From contig JABWCQ010000006.1 in the NCBI GenBank assembly GCA_013360195.1, positions 1 through 64,000 on the forward strand: a stretch of 64,000 bases of DNA, read 5' to 3'. This DNA comes from a bacterium (GTDB lineage Bacteria > Electryoneota > RPQS01). Made by a program: the position numbers and the translations under genes. The notes beneath the pieces are model-generated. The model was not told the origin of the DNA and did not search any database. It saw only the letters and a list, made by a program, of their open reading frames with translations. Shown here in pieces: positions 1 to 7,936 of this stretch; within the stretch, counting starts at the first letter, position 1, and each line of letters opens with the position of its first letter.

Positions 1-29
1 AAGTCACTCCAAAGGGTATTGAAAACTTA

Positions 30-145
30 GAGTTTTGAGGCCGTTGGAAGGCGTGCATACGGGAAACCGTATCGGGGGTTCGAATCCCCCTCTCTCCGCA
101 GATGACTTAGCCCTTGACATTATGATGTCAGGGGCTTTGTTTTTT
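30..145 (+). repeat. Left attachment repeat: 3' fragment of tRNA-Ser
   Basis: The stretch 44-100 is the 3' part of a tRNA-Ser (GGA-type) gene: anticodon loop TTGGAA, long variable arm (ATACGG-GAAA-CCGTAT), T arm (GGGGG-TTCGAAT-CCCCC) and the acceptor strand TCTCTCC. No 5' half precedes it, so it is not a working tRNA. The same block recurs at 44966-45081; 41-122 is identical over 82 bases. Duplication of a tRNA 3' half starting at the anticodon loop, next to a tyrosine recombinase gene, is the usual mark of an integrated element. Confidence 0.9.
109..145 (+). terminator. Terminator after the tRNA-Ser fragment
   Basis: AGCCC-T-TGACAT pairs with ATGTCA-G-GGGCT and is followed by TTTGTTTTTT. 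It is duplicated as part of the attachment repeat. Confidence 0.75.
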
Positions 146-158
146 GATGTTTGAGCAA

Positions 159-177
159 TGTAACGTGAGATGTTACA
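159..177. promoter_or_regulatory. Inverted repeat, candidate recombinase or excisionase arm site
   Basis: TGTAAC-N7-GTTACA, a perfect 6-bp inverted repeat. A related 19-mer with the same GAGATGTT core (TGTCAC-GCGAGAT-GTTGTG) lies at 1464-1482, just upstream of the integrase gene, so one copy flanks each side of int. Function is inferred from position only. Confidence 0.35.
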
Positions 178-250
178 AGCGTTAGAGATGGCAGTTAGAC
201 GCTGCCAAACAACAATGATTCTCTGAATCTTCCACGTAAGTATAAAAGAA

Positions 251-274
251 AAGAGCCCCAATGTTGGGGCTCTT
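251..274 (-). terminator. Terminator of the integrase gene
   Basis: AAGAGCCCCAA and TTGGGGCTCTT form an 11-bp stem. Read on the minus strand it is followed by a T-rich tract (TTTTCTTTTATA). It lies 69 bases beyond the integrase stop codon. Confidence 0.7.
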
Positions 275-293
275 GTGACTTTGTGAAAACACC

Positions 294-328
294 ATGTCGT
301 AACGCGTTACGACATTTCGTTACGACAG
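294..328. promoter_or_regulatory. Perfect 22-bp palindrome plus a third half-site
   Basis: 294-315 is a perfect palindrome built from TGTCGTAACG and CGTTACGACA; a third CGTTACGACA follows at 319-328. It lies between the attachment repeat and the integrase stop codon, where arm-type or excisionase sites are expected. The protein that binds is not known. Confidence 0.4.
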
Positions 329-342
329 CGCAACATTTGGGG

Positions 343-1428
343 TCAAAATGGGAGCTTATCCATGGCTTCCCGTTTACGTCCGGTGGGTATGTGGGCATAC
401 ACTGTTTCGGTGGTTCGGACAGATGTGTGCCCCAAAATCCTCGATACAGTGAACATGTCAATCCCAGCCTTCAGGAAGTATACAGTGGCCGTGTGACGAA
501 GGGAGTGAACGGTAATCTTCCGGCCAAAGTCGCACAGGTTCACGTACTTCTTGAAGATCACGGTAATCGAGTTTGCCGTCCACTTGGGAAACAGCCGACC
601 GGACTTCTTGGGTCCCTGCTCCTGAAGAAGTTCAAACAACTTTTCACCGATCTCCAGAACACGGTTGCGCTTGGTCTTCGTGTTACTCGCCCGCAAGATG
701 ATTGTCCGCATCTCGAGGTCGATGTCACGCCAATCGATAAGGGCAACTTCGGTTCTGCGGCATCCGGTCAATAGAAAGAAGCGAATCAGCCGTCGAAACT
801 CTTCATTCGTTATCACAGACAACAACTGCGCAACTTCCTCTTCGTTCAGGTAAACTGCATAGTCCGGTTCCGGAATTCTGACCGGTTTCACACCACGGAA
901 AGGATTCTTCACCAGCCACTCGAGCTTAACTGCATACTCGAATCCGGCCTTTACGGCTCTGTGGTACATGTTTGTGGTCGTTCCGTTCAACCGTTGCAAC
1001 AGCCATGTCTTGTACCCTTCTGCAATCTGGTAGTTGACGTTCTCAAGCGGAATGTCGTCGGCATACTCGCGGAACTTCCAGAACCCTTGTTGGATGATCT
1101 CGCACGTGTTCTCAGTCTTATTCGCTCGGCTGAAGGCCATGTACTCGCGTTCAAGGTCGGGAATCCGAAGTTTGGAAAACTCATGCAATTTCGCCTTGTG
1201 CTCGCGGGCTTCACGACGACGCTTCTCGCCCTTAACATCAATTGGTTTATCCGGCGTTTGACCGGGCTCAACATCAAGCAGCTTTGCGCAGAACTCATGG
1301 TAGAGCCGTTGGGCAGTGTGCCGATCCGTGCTGCCAAGCGAGTACGTTTTCGACTTGCCGTCAAGCCTGTACTCGATGACCCAGATGTAGTTGCCCGATT
1401 TGAGCTTCTTTTGTCGTAAGCTTGCCAT
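343..1428 (-). CDS. Tyrosine recombinase (site-specific integrase)
   Basis: A 361-aa phage-type integrase that would catalyse insertion and excision of the island at the tRNA-Ser site. The N-terminal ~60 residues resemble an arm-binding domain, residues ~85-175 a core-binding SAM-like helical domain, and ~195-350 the catalytic domain. Visible catalytic residues are Arg224 (TGCRRTE), Lys251 or Lys253, His308-x-x-Arg311 (HSLRHTA), His334 (LGHTS) and Tyr344 (ETVYAHI), so the active site appears complete. The gene reads towards the left repeat and ends 200 bases from it, the standard arrangement for tRNA-integrating elements. A strong terminator follows. The length is normal for the family. What is inferred is that it recognises the tRNA-Ser repeat. 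Confidence 0.95.
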   Translation of the reverse strand: MASLRQKKLKSGNYIWVIEYRLDGKSKTYSLGSTDRHTAQRLYHEFCAKLLDVEPGQTPDKPIDVKGEKRRREAREHKAKLHEFSKLRIPDLEREYMAFSRANKTENTCEIIQQGFWKFREYADDIPLENVNYQIAEGYKTWLLQRLNGTTTNMYHRAVKAGFEYAVKLEWLVKNPFRGVKPVRIPEPDYAVYLNEEEVAQLLSVITNEEFRRLIRFFLLTGCRRTEVALIDWRDIDLEMRTIILRASNTKTKRNRVLEIGEKLFELLQEQGPKKSGRLFPKWTANSITVIFKKYVNLCDFGRKITVHSLRHTATVYFLKAGIDMFTVSRILGHTSVRTTETVYAHIPTGRKREAMDKLPF

Positions 1429-1612
1429 GGTTGTTATGCGCCTCGTCGGTTATGTCTGCGTGATGTCACGCGAGATGTTGTGAGGAGCTGGTTTCGTTGC
1501 TTTGTGTGTCCTCGGACGGTGTGATCTACTACTGTCTCTTATGCCCTAAAGTAATTTGCGGATGCCCAACAGGGCGGTGTCGACTTGCCGCCCCGCTGGA
1601 TGTACTAGGAGA

Positions 1613-2296
1613 TTATGGGCAAAGCAGCGGGTATTCTAGAAAATATGAGCCGCCCGCTTTGATGAAACGTTCATACTCAACATCGGGGTCGCGACCGGCA
1701 AGAATAGCGCGTGCTTTGATCATCACCATGCTGCGGAAGTCGAGCAGGCCGTCTGTCCAAATACATGCGCCATCGGCATAGGCGCGATCGACGAGCTGCT
1801 CGATGTTTGATGCCACTTTTGGTGCCGCAGGGAACGGCTCGTGCATCGAGGGATCAAATTCGTTCGTTTCGACCACGTACCAGTCATAAATTGTCATGCA
1901 TAGATAAGCGCGGCATTCCGGATCAAGTAGGTTACCAACGAGCATCGGGTTCAGAAAACTGACCTGGACGTAGGCTCCGTTGATAAGCCACTGCTGCTGT
2001 AGATCTGACATTGACCACAAGTCCGCTGTGGGCTCTTCACGGTAGTCGAGCGTATCAAACATGGCAGAGTCGATATCGAATTTCCCAGCATTCAGTGTCG
2101 AATCGTGCGCGACGCGAACGAGGTCATAGTGCACGCCTTTGTAGGCGCACCGCTCAGATCCATCACACTCATCGGATGGAATCAGGATGGTCAAGTTCAT
2201 GACCAACTGCTTTGGAAGTTCTGAATCGTACATTGCGCTGCAATCAGATGGATCAAGATTAAAGGGTCTGATCAGCCCATAGTTAGTTGCCGTCAC
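1613..2296 (-). CDS. Hypothetical protein, 227 aa
   Basis: Not recognised. The start is GTG at 2296, preceded on the minus strand by a strong AGGAGG ribosome site, which fixes the start. The product is soluble and acidic, with many Asp, Glu, Tyr and Trp residues, no signal peptide and no membrane segment. Six cysteines are scattered without a pattern. It is transcribed in the same direction as the integrase and lies 184 bases upstream of it. The region between (1429-1612) holds no gene. Island cargo of unknown function. Confidence 0.65.
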   Translation of the reverse strand: MTATNYGLIRPFNLDPSDCSAMYDSELPKQLVMNLTILIPSDECDGSERCAYKGVHYDLVRVAHDSTLNAGKFDIDSAMFDTLDYREEPTADLWSMSDLQQQWLINGAYVQVSFLNPMLVGNLLDPECRAYLCMTIYDWYVVETNEFDPSMHEPFPAAPKVASNIEQLVDRAYADGACIWTDGLLDFRSMVMIKARAILAGRDPDVEYERFIKAGGSYFLEYPLLCP

Positions 2297-2757
2297 GGCA
2301 ACCTCCTTCCCATTTTGTTAGTGTTCCGGGCAATACCCGGAGTCGAAAGTAGATCGATGGTCGGAAATCAGACTCCGACCATTACAAGAATCGTTAACCA
2401 GTTCAGCAGGACGGGGACGTCTCCCGCCCTGCCGATTCTGGCGACCCTGCTGTCTGGTGCCTACGATCGATAGCGCCAAACGCAGGGATTTTTCATCAGG
2501 CAATTGCCTGGTTGTCGGGCACAAAGTGCCAGTGGTAGTTAAGCGGAAGGGCCGGGTATCATACGCCCGTGTGAAATACATCGTGTCAAGCCCTTGCCGC
2601 AGATTGTCGAATCCTTATCGCAATTCAGGATTCTCCTGGTGCGAATTAGGCGTGCGGGCCACAAGCAACCGCACCCTATCTCCTCATATAGAAGTGTCCT
2701 TTGACTCTTCTACGACCGGCTCTTCGGCGCCGGAATTTGATCACGATTAGGATTGGT
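2297..2757. other. Gene-free stretch between two hypothetical genes
   Basis: Open frames exist on both strands, but their products are Arg- and Ser-rich and lack ribosome sites, so they look like chance frames. A small hairpin (CCGGG-CAATA-CCCGG, ~2329) is present. No clear promoter or RNA was seen. Confidence 0.4.
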
Positions 2758-3324
2758 CTAGTCCTCGGGCACTTCGCTCAAGAACTTCTCCAATTCCGCT
2801 TCGTCGCTGACCATGTTTTGCATCAGGCGCTCGAGCTGCTCCTCGAGCTCCGTAAGCTTGCGCTTCGCCTGATACTTGTCCCAGTTGTTCTCCGCCTTGG
2901 AGAGCACGGTCTTGGCAATCTTGACCGCCTTTTCCTTGGCTTCAATCAACTTCGGACCACGCTTAATCCGCGCGCGAAGAAGGCCGATCGAGCGACCCGT
3001 TTCGCCCTTGGTCGCGTTACGGTTGTCGGGCTGGCTCGACTTGCGGTCAATCTCAGCTTCGACAGCGCGTTGGAACTTGTCGAGATCGACGTACTCCAAC
3101 CCATGGACAGTGAAAAGAGCCGATGTCTTCTTGTAAGCAGCGCGACCCTTATCGAGGTCGGTGATTCCATGAATTTCACAGGCTTTGGCCAAAGGGACTT
3201 TGGTTGGGTTTTCCACTTTTGTTTCGTTAAGTGCTTGTTTGTGACCGAATTCCGCGGCCACACCGGACCTACCAAGTCCACGCGGTGATAAGCTCCGCCT
3301 GCCCAATTGATTCAAGTTGACCAC
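2758..3324 (-). CDS. Hypothetical coiled-coil protein, 188 aa
   Basis: Not recognised. Residues ~45-90 contain a compact segment (ACEIHGITDLDKGRAAYKK) that could form a small helical DNA-binding or adaptor fold. Residues ~110-185 are almost wholly Lys/Glu-rich helix with heptad-like leucines (KLTELEEQLERLM), probably a coiled coil. There is no signal peptide. The start is an uncertain GTG at 3324 with a weak ribosome site; an internal start is possible. It lies downstream of the 730-aa gene, separated by that gene's terminator. Function unknown. Confidence 0.55.
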   Translation of the reverse strand: MVNLNQLGRRSLSPRGLGRSGVAAEFGHKQALNETKVENPTKVPLAKACEIHGITDLDKGRAAYKKTSALFTVHGLEYVDLDKFQRAVEAEIDRKSSQPDNRNATKGETGRSIGLLRARIKRGPKLIEAKEKAVKIAKTVLSKAENNWDKYQAKRKLTELEEQLERLMQNMVSDEAELEKFLSEVPED

Positions 3325-3450
3325 TCCGCAGTCCCATGGTGCTCTAACGTGGTCCGCATGAACAAATTGAATGTGCTCGAAGATAGGTCTGTCATTTATT
3401 CACGGCAGTTAATTCGGTGAGATTAAGTGATTAAGTTCGACGAGACCACA

Positions 3451-3480
3451 AAAGAAAAGCCCCCAGAAGTTCTGGGGGCT
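3451..3480 (-). terminator. Terminator of the 730-aa gene
   Basis: AGCCCCCAGAA (3458-3468) pairs with TTCTGGGGGCT (3470-3480). On the minus strand it is followed by TTTTCTTTTGT. It lies 25 bases beyond the stop codon at 3505. Confidence 0.85.
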
Positions 3481-3504
3481 GTCGCCTTACCTATTAATAT
3501 GGAA

Positions 3505-5697
3505 CTATTTAGATGCGAGTCTTGCCTTGAGGAATACGGCCTCCCGTTTGTTTATCCTCGAAGATTCGAGTGGAGAGGAGAGGTCTTGAAAAACGAGGCC
3601 GTACGTATGCAAATAACGCGATAGGGTTGATCGATTCGATTCCGATGGCAAAACACTCTCGTCGAAAGGCTTATCCTTCGTCCTGAATCCGCAAAGCCAC
3701 GCGACATGGTCGATGTTGCGAAGTTCAATACTGAGGCCTAGAACAACAAGTCGGCCAAGCATATGTCGCTCGTGGCCATTAATCTCCTTGTTAGGGATGA
3801 CTAACTTGAGATCCCGGATAACTGACGCAAGAGTCTTTTTGTCAGGAATGACCTTCTTGCGGTCAATAAAATCCTGAGATGTCGGATTGGCGGGCACAAG
3901 GAGATCGGCGATAAGCGAATTGGCGACATTCCGGTTGTTTATTACAATTTCATCCCATAAGTTCTGCCACTTAAGAATGAACGGCACATGCTCTGCAAAG
4001 AACTTCAGTTCAGACTCTTGCCTATTTCTCGATAGTATTGCCTCATACGCCTCCATCTTCAAAATCTCAGGAACATCAACTGCAGGTTTGACCAATGTTT
4101 CCGCAACAACAGGTTCTTCGGTCTCCTCCCTCAGGAGTTTAGTTTCGATTGACTGAGGCTTGATTGACTCCGTCGTACGAATGAACCCATATCTTTCATA
4201 GTGCTCTTGGGCGAATTCGTTACGTGCCACAGCCTTCAGCTTCTTAGCAGAATCATGATACAATTGGTGCAATCTACTTCGTCCCAAGTAGTCTAGCATC
4301 TTCTCCCGCTGATTGCCACAATGTGTAGTCAGCAATCTTACGGCATCGTGCGTTGAACCAAGAAGAAGTTCCTTCCCAGTATTGTCAAGAAGGCAATACG
4401 CAATGCCAATCGGCGAGTCCCAATCTTGCCATGTCGTTTCACAGCGTACAACCAGCGACTGCAATTGCTCCATATTGAAATCGGGTAATGCTGCCAAACA
4501 ACCTCTTAGCACGTTCGCTGCTTTCACGAATTCAGTTCGCACAAGATCATGACGATCCGATTGAAGGTTGGCAACATAAAAAGGCAAAAACAAATGCACC
4601 AAAGCGATTTGATGACTTACGCTGTCGCGAAACGGTAATTCGCTCACGAACTTGCGAAGCTCTGGCAATAATGCATTAGGCTCCCAACCCGTCATGTTGA
4701 GTGGGAATAGAAACCTCGATTCACTTCTGTTTGTTGCGTTTGCTTCGGCCATTGATTTGAGTGCAACTACATCTCGCGCCAAAGTCGCGTTAAAAGCAGC
4801 GTCGAAATACTTGTCCGATGACACCCGCAAATTACCGCTCTGCTTGTCAAGAATCAGATTGTCGAGTGTTTGGAACGCCTGACCTACTCTTACGTATTCC
4901 GTGACCATTTCAGAATGTACAGTCTCAATTCTTGAAACGTCTATCCAATCATACGTTGATGGAATTTCATGTGATTCGACATTTGGGAAGTCCTCTATCG
5001 CCTTAACCAACGTTGCGATCGCTGACGGAAGTTCGTTCGCAATACGATTATCTATCTCGCTCTCGATCCTCGCGCTCTCCTTCAGCACTTTTACAATACC
5101 CTCCCTTTTTGACTCGTCAATTACTGCTATAGGGATTGCTACCATCTTTTGAAACAATTCAATGCACTCGAACACCTGTGACTCATCTTGAGCGGCAGCA
5201 GCAACTACTAACTTCTTATCAAGGTACTTCAACACATTCTCATATTGATTCAAGACTGAGTCAAAATGAATTCGAAAGTCATCTACGACCATTGCATATG
5301 AAAAGTGCTCGCCGCTCGATTTAATCGCTACAAAAAGCCAGTATGCATAGTAACGAATGAAGTTTGTCAAAGGTATACGTCCGAGTCGCAGGTCATCAAG
5401 CACACTAGCGCGAGTGTCTTTGAAATACGTGCTTTCAAACAGCTTGATTTGTTGCCGACACGTTCCCAGGTCGTCATCAAGAATGTCCGAAGTTTGTAAC
5501 GCTTGCCGGTATCGTTTCCCAACTATACCTGAAACATGATGCCACTCACCTGAAGGACAGTAAAAGAGCATTGGCTTCTTCAGCTCTGGATCATCTACAA
5601 TCGGAAACTCGGTCAGGAAATCAATGTCGATGATTTGGTCAGCTGATAAGCCTTTATCCGCAGTCAGGAGTTGGCGCAGTGCTTCTGAAATACGCAT
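3505..5697 (-). CDS. Large hypothetical protein, 730 aa, divergent from the Ubl operon
   Basis: Not recognised. The product is cytoplasmic (no signal peptide, no obvious membrane helix) and mostly helical, with long charged stretches. There is no Walker motif, nuclease motif or Cys cluster that I can see. It is a monocistronic unit with its own sigma70-like promoter (5734-5762) and terminator (3451-3480). Codon use and AT content match neighbouring island genes. It stands back to back with the ubiquitin-like conjugation operon across a 143-bp gap, so it may be a target, adaptor or sensor for that system. That link is inference from position alone. Confidence 0.75.
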   Translation of the reverse strand: MRISEALRQLLTADKGLSADQIIDIDFLTEFPIVDDPELKKPMLFYCPSGEWHHVSGIVGKRYRQALQTSDILDDDLGTCRQQIKLFESTYFKDTRASVLDDLRLGRIPLTNFIRYYAYWLFVAIKSSGEHFSYAMVVDDFRIHFDSVLNQYENVLKYLDKKLVVAAAAQDESQVFECIELFQKMVAIPIAVIDESKREGIVKVLKESARIESEIDNRIANELPSAIATLVKAIEDFPNVESHEIPSTYDWIDVSRIETVHSEMVTEYVRVGQAFQTLDNLILDKQSGNLRVSSDKYFDAAFNATLARDVVALKSMAEANATNRSESRFLFPLNMTGWEPNALLPELRKFVSELPFRDSVSHQIALVHLFLPFYVANLQSDRHDLVRTEFVKAANVLRGCLAALPDFNMEQLQSLVVRCETTWQDWDSPIGIAYCLLDNTGKELLLGSTHDAVRLLTTHCGNQREKMLDYLGRSRLHQLYHDSAKKLKAVARNEFAQEHYERYGFIRTTESIKPQSIETKLLREETEEPVVAETLVKPAVDVPEILKMEAYEAILSRNRQESELKFFAEHVPFILKWQNLWDEIVINNRNVANSLIADLLVPANPTSQDFIDRKKVIPDKKTLASVIRDLKLVIPNKEINGHERHMLGRLVVLGLSIELRNIDHVAWLCGFRTKDKPFDESVLPSESNRSTLSRYLHTYGLVFQDLSSPLESSRINKREAVFLKARLASK

Positions 5698-5733
5698 TGG
5701 AAGTATGCTGGAATTGATCTATGATAGTTGCCT

Positions 5734-5762
5734 AATATACTGGGACGCAGACACTAAGTCAA
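5734..5762 (-). promoter_or_regulatory. Sigma70-like promoter of the 730-aa gene
   Basis: Read on the minus strand: TTGACT (5762-5757), 17-base spacer, TATATT (5739-5734). A perfect AGAGA-T-TCTCT palindrome (5762-5772) touches the -35 box and lies between the divergent genes, so it is a candidate operator. Confidence 0.7.
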
Positions 5763-5840
5763 GAGATTCTCTGGCATAAGATTCTGTTGGTATCAACAAC
5801 GGGTATTGTGCCCGATCCAGTTCAAATCAAGGAGAATCTC

Positions 5841-6050
5841 ATGCGCGTGAAAGTATTGTGCTTAGGTCGTTCGGCCAAGGAAATCAATGTCAGTGAAGGT
5901 ACGACCGTCGAACAAGCCATCGCGGAAGCCGGGTTCCCGAAAGATTCAAGTTACACCCGGCACCTGAACGGCAGCCCGTGCTTCGATACGGACATCGTGG
6001 TGGACGGTGCCGTTCTGACGCTGGTCCCACAGGTCAAAGGGGGCATCTAG
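5841..6050 (+). CDS. Ubiquitin-like / ThiS-MoaD-type beta-grasp protein, 69 aa
   Basis: A small beta-grasp modifier. I chose ATG 5841 over the upstream in-frame ATG 5787 because AAGGAG (5829-5834) lies seven bases before it and the resulting start (MRVKVLCLG) is the first beta strand of a MoaD/ThiS/ubiquitin fold. The sequence follows the family: strand, 'VSEGTTVEQAIAEAGF' helix region, an 'LNG' turn, and the last strand VLTLVPQ. It ends Lys-Gly-Gly-Ile: the diglycine is followed by one residue, so it probably needs trimming by the JAB peptidase encoded downstream before activation by the E1. It is the first gene of an operon with E2-like, JAB and E1-like genes. That neighbourhood argues for protein conjugation rather than sulfur carriage, though sulfur transfer is not excluded. 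Confidence 0.85.
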   Translation: MRVKVLCLGRSAKEINVSEGTTVEQAIAEAGFPKDSSYTRHLNGSPCFDTDIVVDGAVLTLVPQVKGGI

Positions 6051-6093
6051 GAGGGTGCTTCAGACTACCTGTCCTACGTAGTCTCAGGCATAC

Positions 6094-6128
6094 GAGAGGG
6101 CTGTGATCCAGGTGGTCATGGCCCTCTC
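6094..6128 (+). promoter_or_regulatory. Intercistronic hairpin between ubl and E2
   Basis: GAGAGGGC (6094-6101) pairs with GCCCTCTC (6121-6128), an 8-bp stem with a 19-base loop followed by TTTCC. The weak T tract suggests a partial terminator or mRNA stabiliser that would give more modifier than enzyme. The E2 ribosome site (GGAGG, 6137) lies just after it. Confidence 0.45.
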
Positions 6129-6148
6129 TTTCCTCCGGAGGAACGCTT

Positions 6149-7249
6149 ATGATTGAACAACAGATTCGAACACTGTGTGACTTCTACGCCCAGAAGTGGC
6201 ACACCCCGATTACGCTGATAGTGAAAGAAGCCGATATAACGGTTTGGCATGAAGTCGGGATTGCTGTCTACGTGAACGCAGACAAGGATACGCATTTCTG
6301 CAGGGATATGTTCGGCGATCCGCTTGTGATGGAGTCCGTGCTGGTTGGCAAGGTGTCACCTACGTGGTTAGTTCTGTACGGTGCTCCACTTTTGGATGTC
6401 ACTTCGAACATCCTCGACGCACGTCTACCACGAATGTGCCGTGCATTTCGAAACGGTCAACGGCAAGCATTGATCGAAACAACGGTGTCAGTTGCTGCCG
6501 AACGGAAGCAAGAGCTTGCACGATCATTACGCGATGACAAATATGAACTCGAACGACTGTGTATGCAGGTGATGACATTGTCTCGCAAGATCGAAGGCGA
6601 CAACGAGATTCTGAAGCTGTTCAGCAGAGCACCAGAGTTGATCAAAGCCAAAGCAACACGGACGTTCGTTGAGATGATGAAACTGGTGCCGAGTTATTAC
6701 GAGTCTATCAAGGTCGAAGATTCTTCGGTCATCGCGACGACGTATCCAGTTGTGTTGGAACATGACGGTGGGAGATATGATTTCGAACCATATGTCGTAG
6801 AAGTGAAACTTGACACCGGCAAAGTGTTGATCAGCGGTGGTACTGAAATGAACGGTTACATTCATCCACACGTTACGGATGATCCGAATAACATCTGTTG
6901 GGGAAACATAGGCCACCTTGTGCCACGCCTTGCAGGTGAACTTGATCTTCATGGATTACTTCAACTGGTTCACAACTTCCTGCATAGCTACAACAGCAGC
7001 GATCCTTTTCAGAAAATCGAGAAGTGGGACCCGAATTGGGTGGATGAATCCGACGACGACGAACCCTATTGCAGCTGGTGTGACGACTACGGGCATGACA
7101 TCAGTGACTGTGAGTCATGTTGGTGGTGTGAGCATTGCCAGCAATATGATGACCATGACGAGGACGATTGTCCAAACCGCCCAAAAGAAGGCGAAGAAGA
7201 GGAGGAAGCCAATGCAGAACTTGCAGAGGACGCCGCGACAGCCGGTTGA
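6149..7249 (+). CDS. E2-like ubiquitin-conjugating protein with C-terminal zinc knuckles
   Basis: A 366-aa protein. Residues ~190-290 match the E2 (UBC/RWD) pattern: strands ending in a His-Pro (IHPHV, His239), then 'NNICWG' with the candidate catalytic Cys250, and a C-terminal helix (GLLQLVHNFLHSY). Residues ~100-175 form a long helical segment. Residues 300-345 are acidic and Cys-rich: Cys308-x2-Cys311-x4-His316-x4-Cys321 is an exact CCHC zinc knuckle, and Cys327-x2-Cys330-x5-His336-x4-Cys341 is a near copy with an extra Cys324. The tail is Glu-rich. The start ATG 6149 follows GGAGG. Its 3' end overlaps the JAB gene by 38 bases. In bacterial Ubl operons the E2 accepts the modifier from the E1; here the knuckles may do the work of an E3 or bind substrate or nucleic acid (inference). 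Confidence 0.85.
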   Translation: MIEQQIRTLCDFYAQKWHTPITLIVKEADITVWHEVGIAVYVNADKDTHFCRDMFGDPLVMESVLVGKVSPTWLVLYGAPLLDVTSNILDARLPRMCRAFRNGQRQALIETTVSVAAERKQELARSLRDDKYELERLCMQVMTLSRKIEGDNEILKLFSRAPELIKAKATRTFVEMMKLVPSYYESIKVEDSSVIATTYPVVLEHDGGRYDFEPYVVEVKLDTGKVLISGGTEMNGYIHPHVTDDPNNICWGNIGHLVPRLAGELDLHGLLQLVHNFLHSYNSSDPFQKIEKWDPNWVDESDDDEPYCSWCDDYGHDISDCESCWWCEHCQQYDDHDEDDCPNRPKEGEEEEEANAELAEDAATAG

Positions 7250-7928
7250 TGCTGGAATCAAAGTGCAGGTCGATGCCAATGCTCTGCAGAAGCTCTGGCT
7301 ATGGACGGATTTTGCCAAGGGAGAGGTCAGCTGCCTTGGGATTGTCGATGAAGTCGCCGATGCAAACACAGGTCGCACAACGGCATTGATCGTCACCGAC
7401 TTTCACCTTGTCAAGCAGGAGTGTACGTCAGATGAAACTGACATGGATATCGCGGATGTCGCCCGGCTCATCACGGAACTTGAAGCGAAGGGAATCAACT
7501 CGTGCAAGCTCCGTTGCTGGGCACACTCGCATGGCAGCATGTCAGTGTTCTGGTCGGGGCAGGATGAGACGTGCATTGCAGGACTTGCCAACGGGGAATG
7601 GATGCTATCGTTGGTCGTGAACAAGCGGAGGGATTCGATCATGCGACTGGACCAATACCACCCCGCGCACCTGTACCTTGCTGATGTTCACTGGGATGTC
7701 GTCTATCCACTTGTAGACGGTCTGGCCGAGACCTGTCTGTCCGAGTTCAAAGCCAAGGTCAAGGAGTCCCAGTATCGAAGTGTTCTGAAGAACTCACGAG
7801 AGAAGTCGGTCCTCGGTGACTTGAAGTCTGCCAACGAGAGAGGAACTCTCACGGATGAAGACCTGATGGAAGAGATGGACTGGCTTGGATTGCACAGGGA
7901 TGATCTTGATGAACTTGAACCATTCTAG
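7212..7928 (+). CDS. JAB/JAMM-family metalloprotease (Ubl deconjugase)
   Basis: A 238-aa protein with a complete JAMM zinc site: Glu38 (GEVSC), then His105-x-His107-x7-Ser115-x2-Asp118 (WAHSHGSMSVFWSGQD), exactly the ExnHxHx7SxxD signature of JAB1/MPN+ isopeptidases. I chose ATG 7212 because GAGGAGG lies seven bases upstream; the frame stays open further 5' only because it overlaps the E2 gene out of frame. The C-terminal ~90 residues are a helical extension. The predicted jobs are removing the residue after the Ubl diglycine and cleaving Ubl from targets. It overlaps the E2 gene by 38 bases and is followed after eight bases by the E1 gene, so the genes are translationally linked. Confidence 0.92.
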   Translation: MQNLQRTPRQPVDAGIKVQVDANALQKLWLWTDFAKGEVSCLGIVDEVADANTGRTTALIVTDFHLVKQECTSDETDMDIADVARLITELEAKGINSCKLRCWAHSHGSMSVFWSGQDETCIAGLANGEWMLSLVVNKRRDSIMRLDQYHPAHLYLADVHWDVVYPLVDGLAETCLSEFKAKVKESQYRSVLKNSREKSVLGDLKSANERGTLTDEDLMEEMDWLGLHRDDLDELEPF

Positions 7929-7936
7929 GAGACAAC

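Noticed and set aside
44-100. A complete tRNA-Ser gene
   Set aside because: Only the anticodon loop to the 3' end is present; the bases before it do not form the D arm or the 5' strand of the acceptor and anticodon stems. The same holds at 44980-45036.
283-774. Plus-strand open frame opposite the integrase
   Set aside because: Antisense to a clear tyrosine recombinase; composition reflects the other strand.
2318-2750. Overlapping open frames on both strands between two hypothetical genes
   Set aside because: No ribosome sites, Arg/Ser-rich products, and the two frames overlap each other.
3427-3624. 65-aa plus-strand frame
   Set aside because: It runs through the terminator and into the 3' end of the 730-aa gene on the other strand.
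5787-5840. Longer start for the Ubl
   Set aside because: No ribosome site at 5787; the 18 extra residues precede the first beta strand of the fold.
6918-7211. 98-residue N-terminal extension of the JAB protein
   Set aside because: This part lies out of frame over the E2 gene; ATG 7212 has a strong GAGGAGG site.
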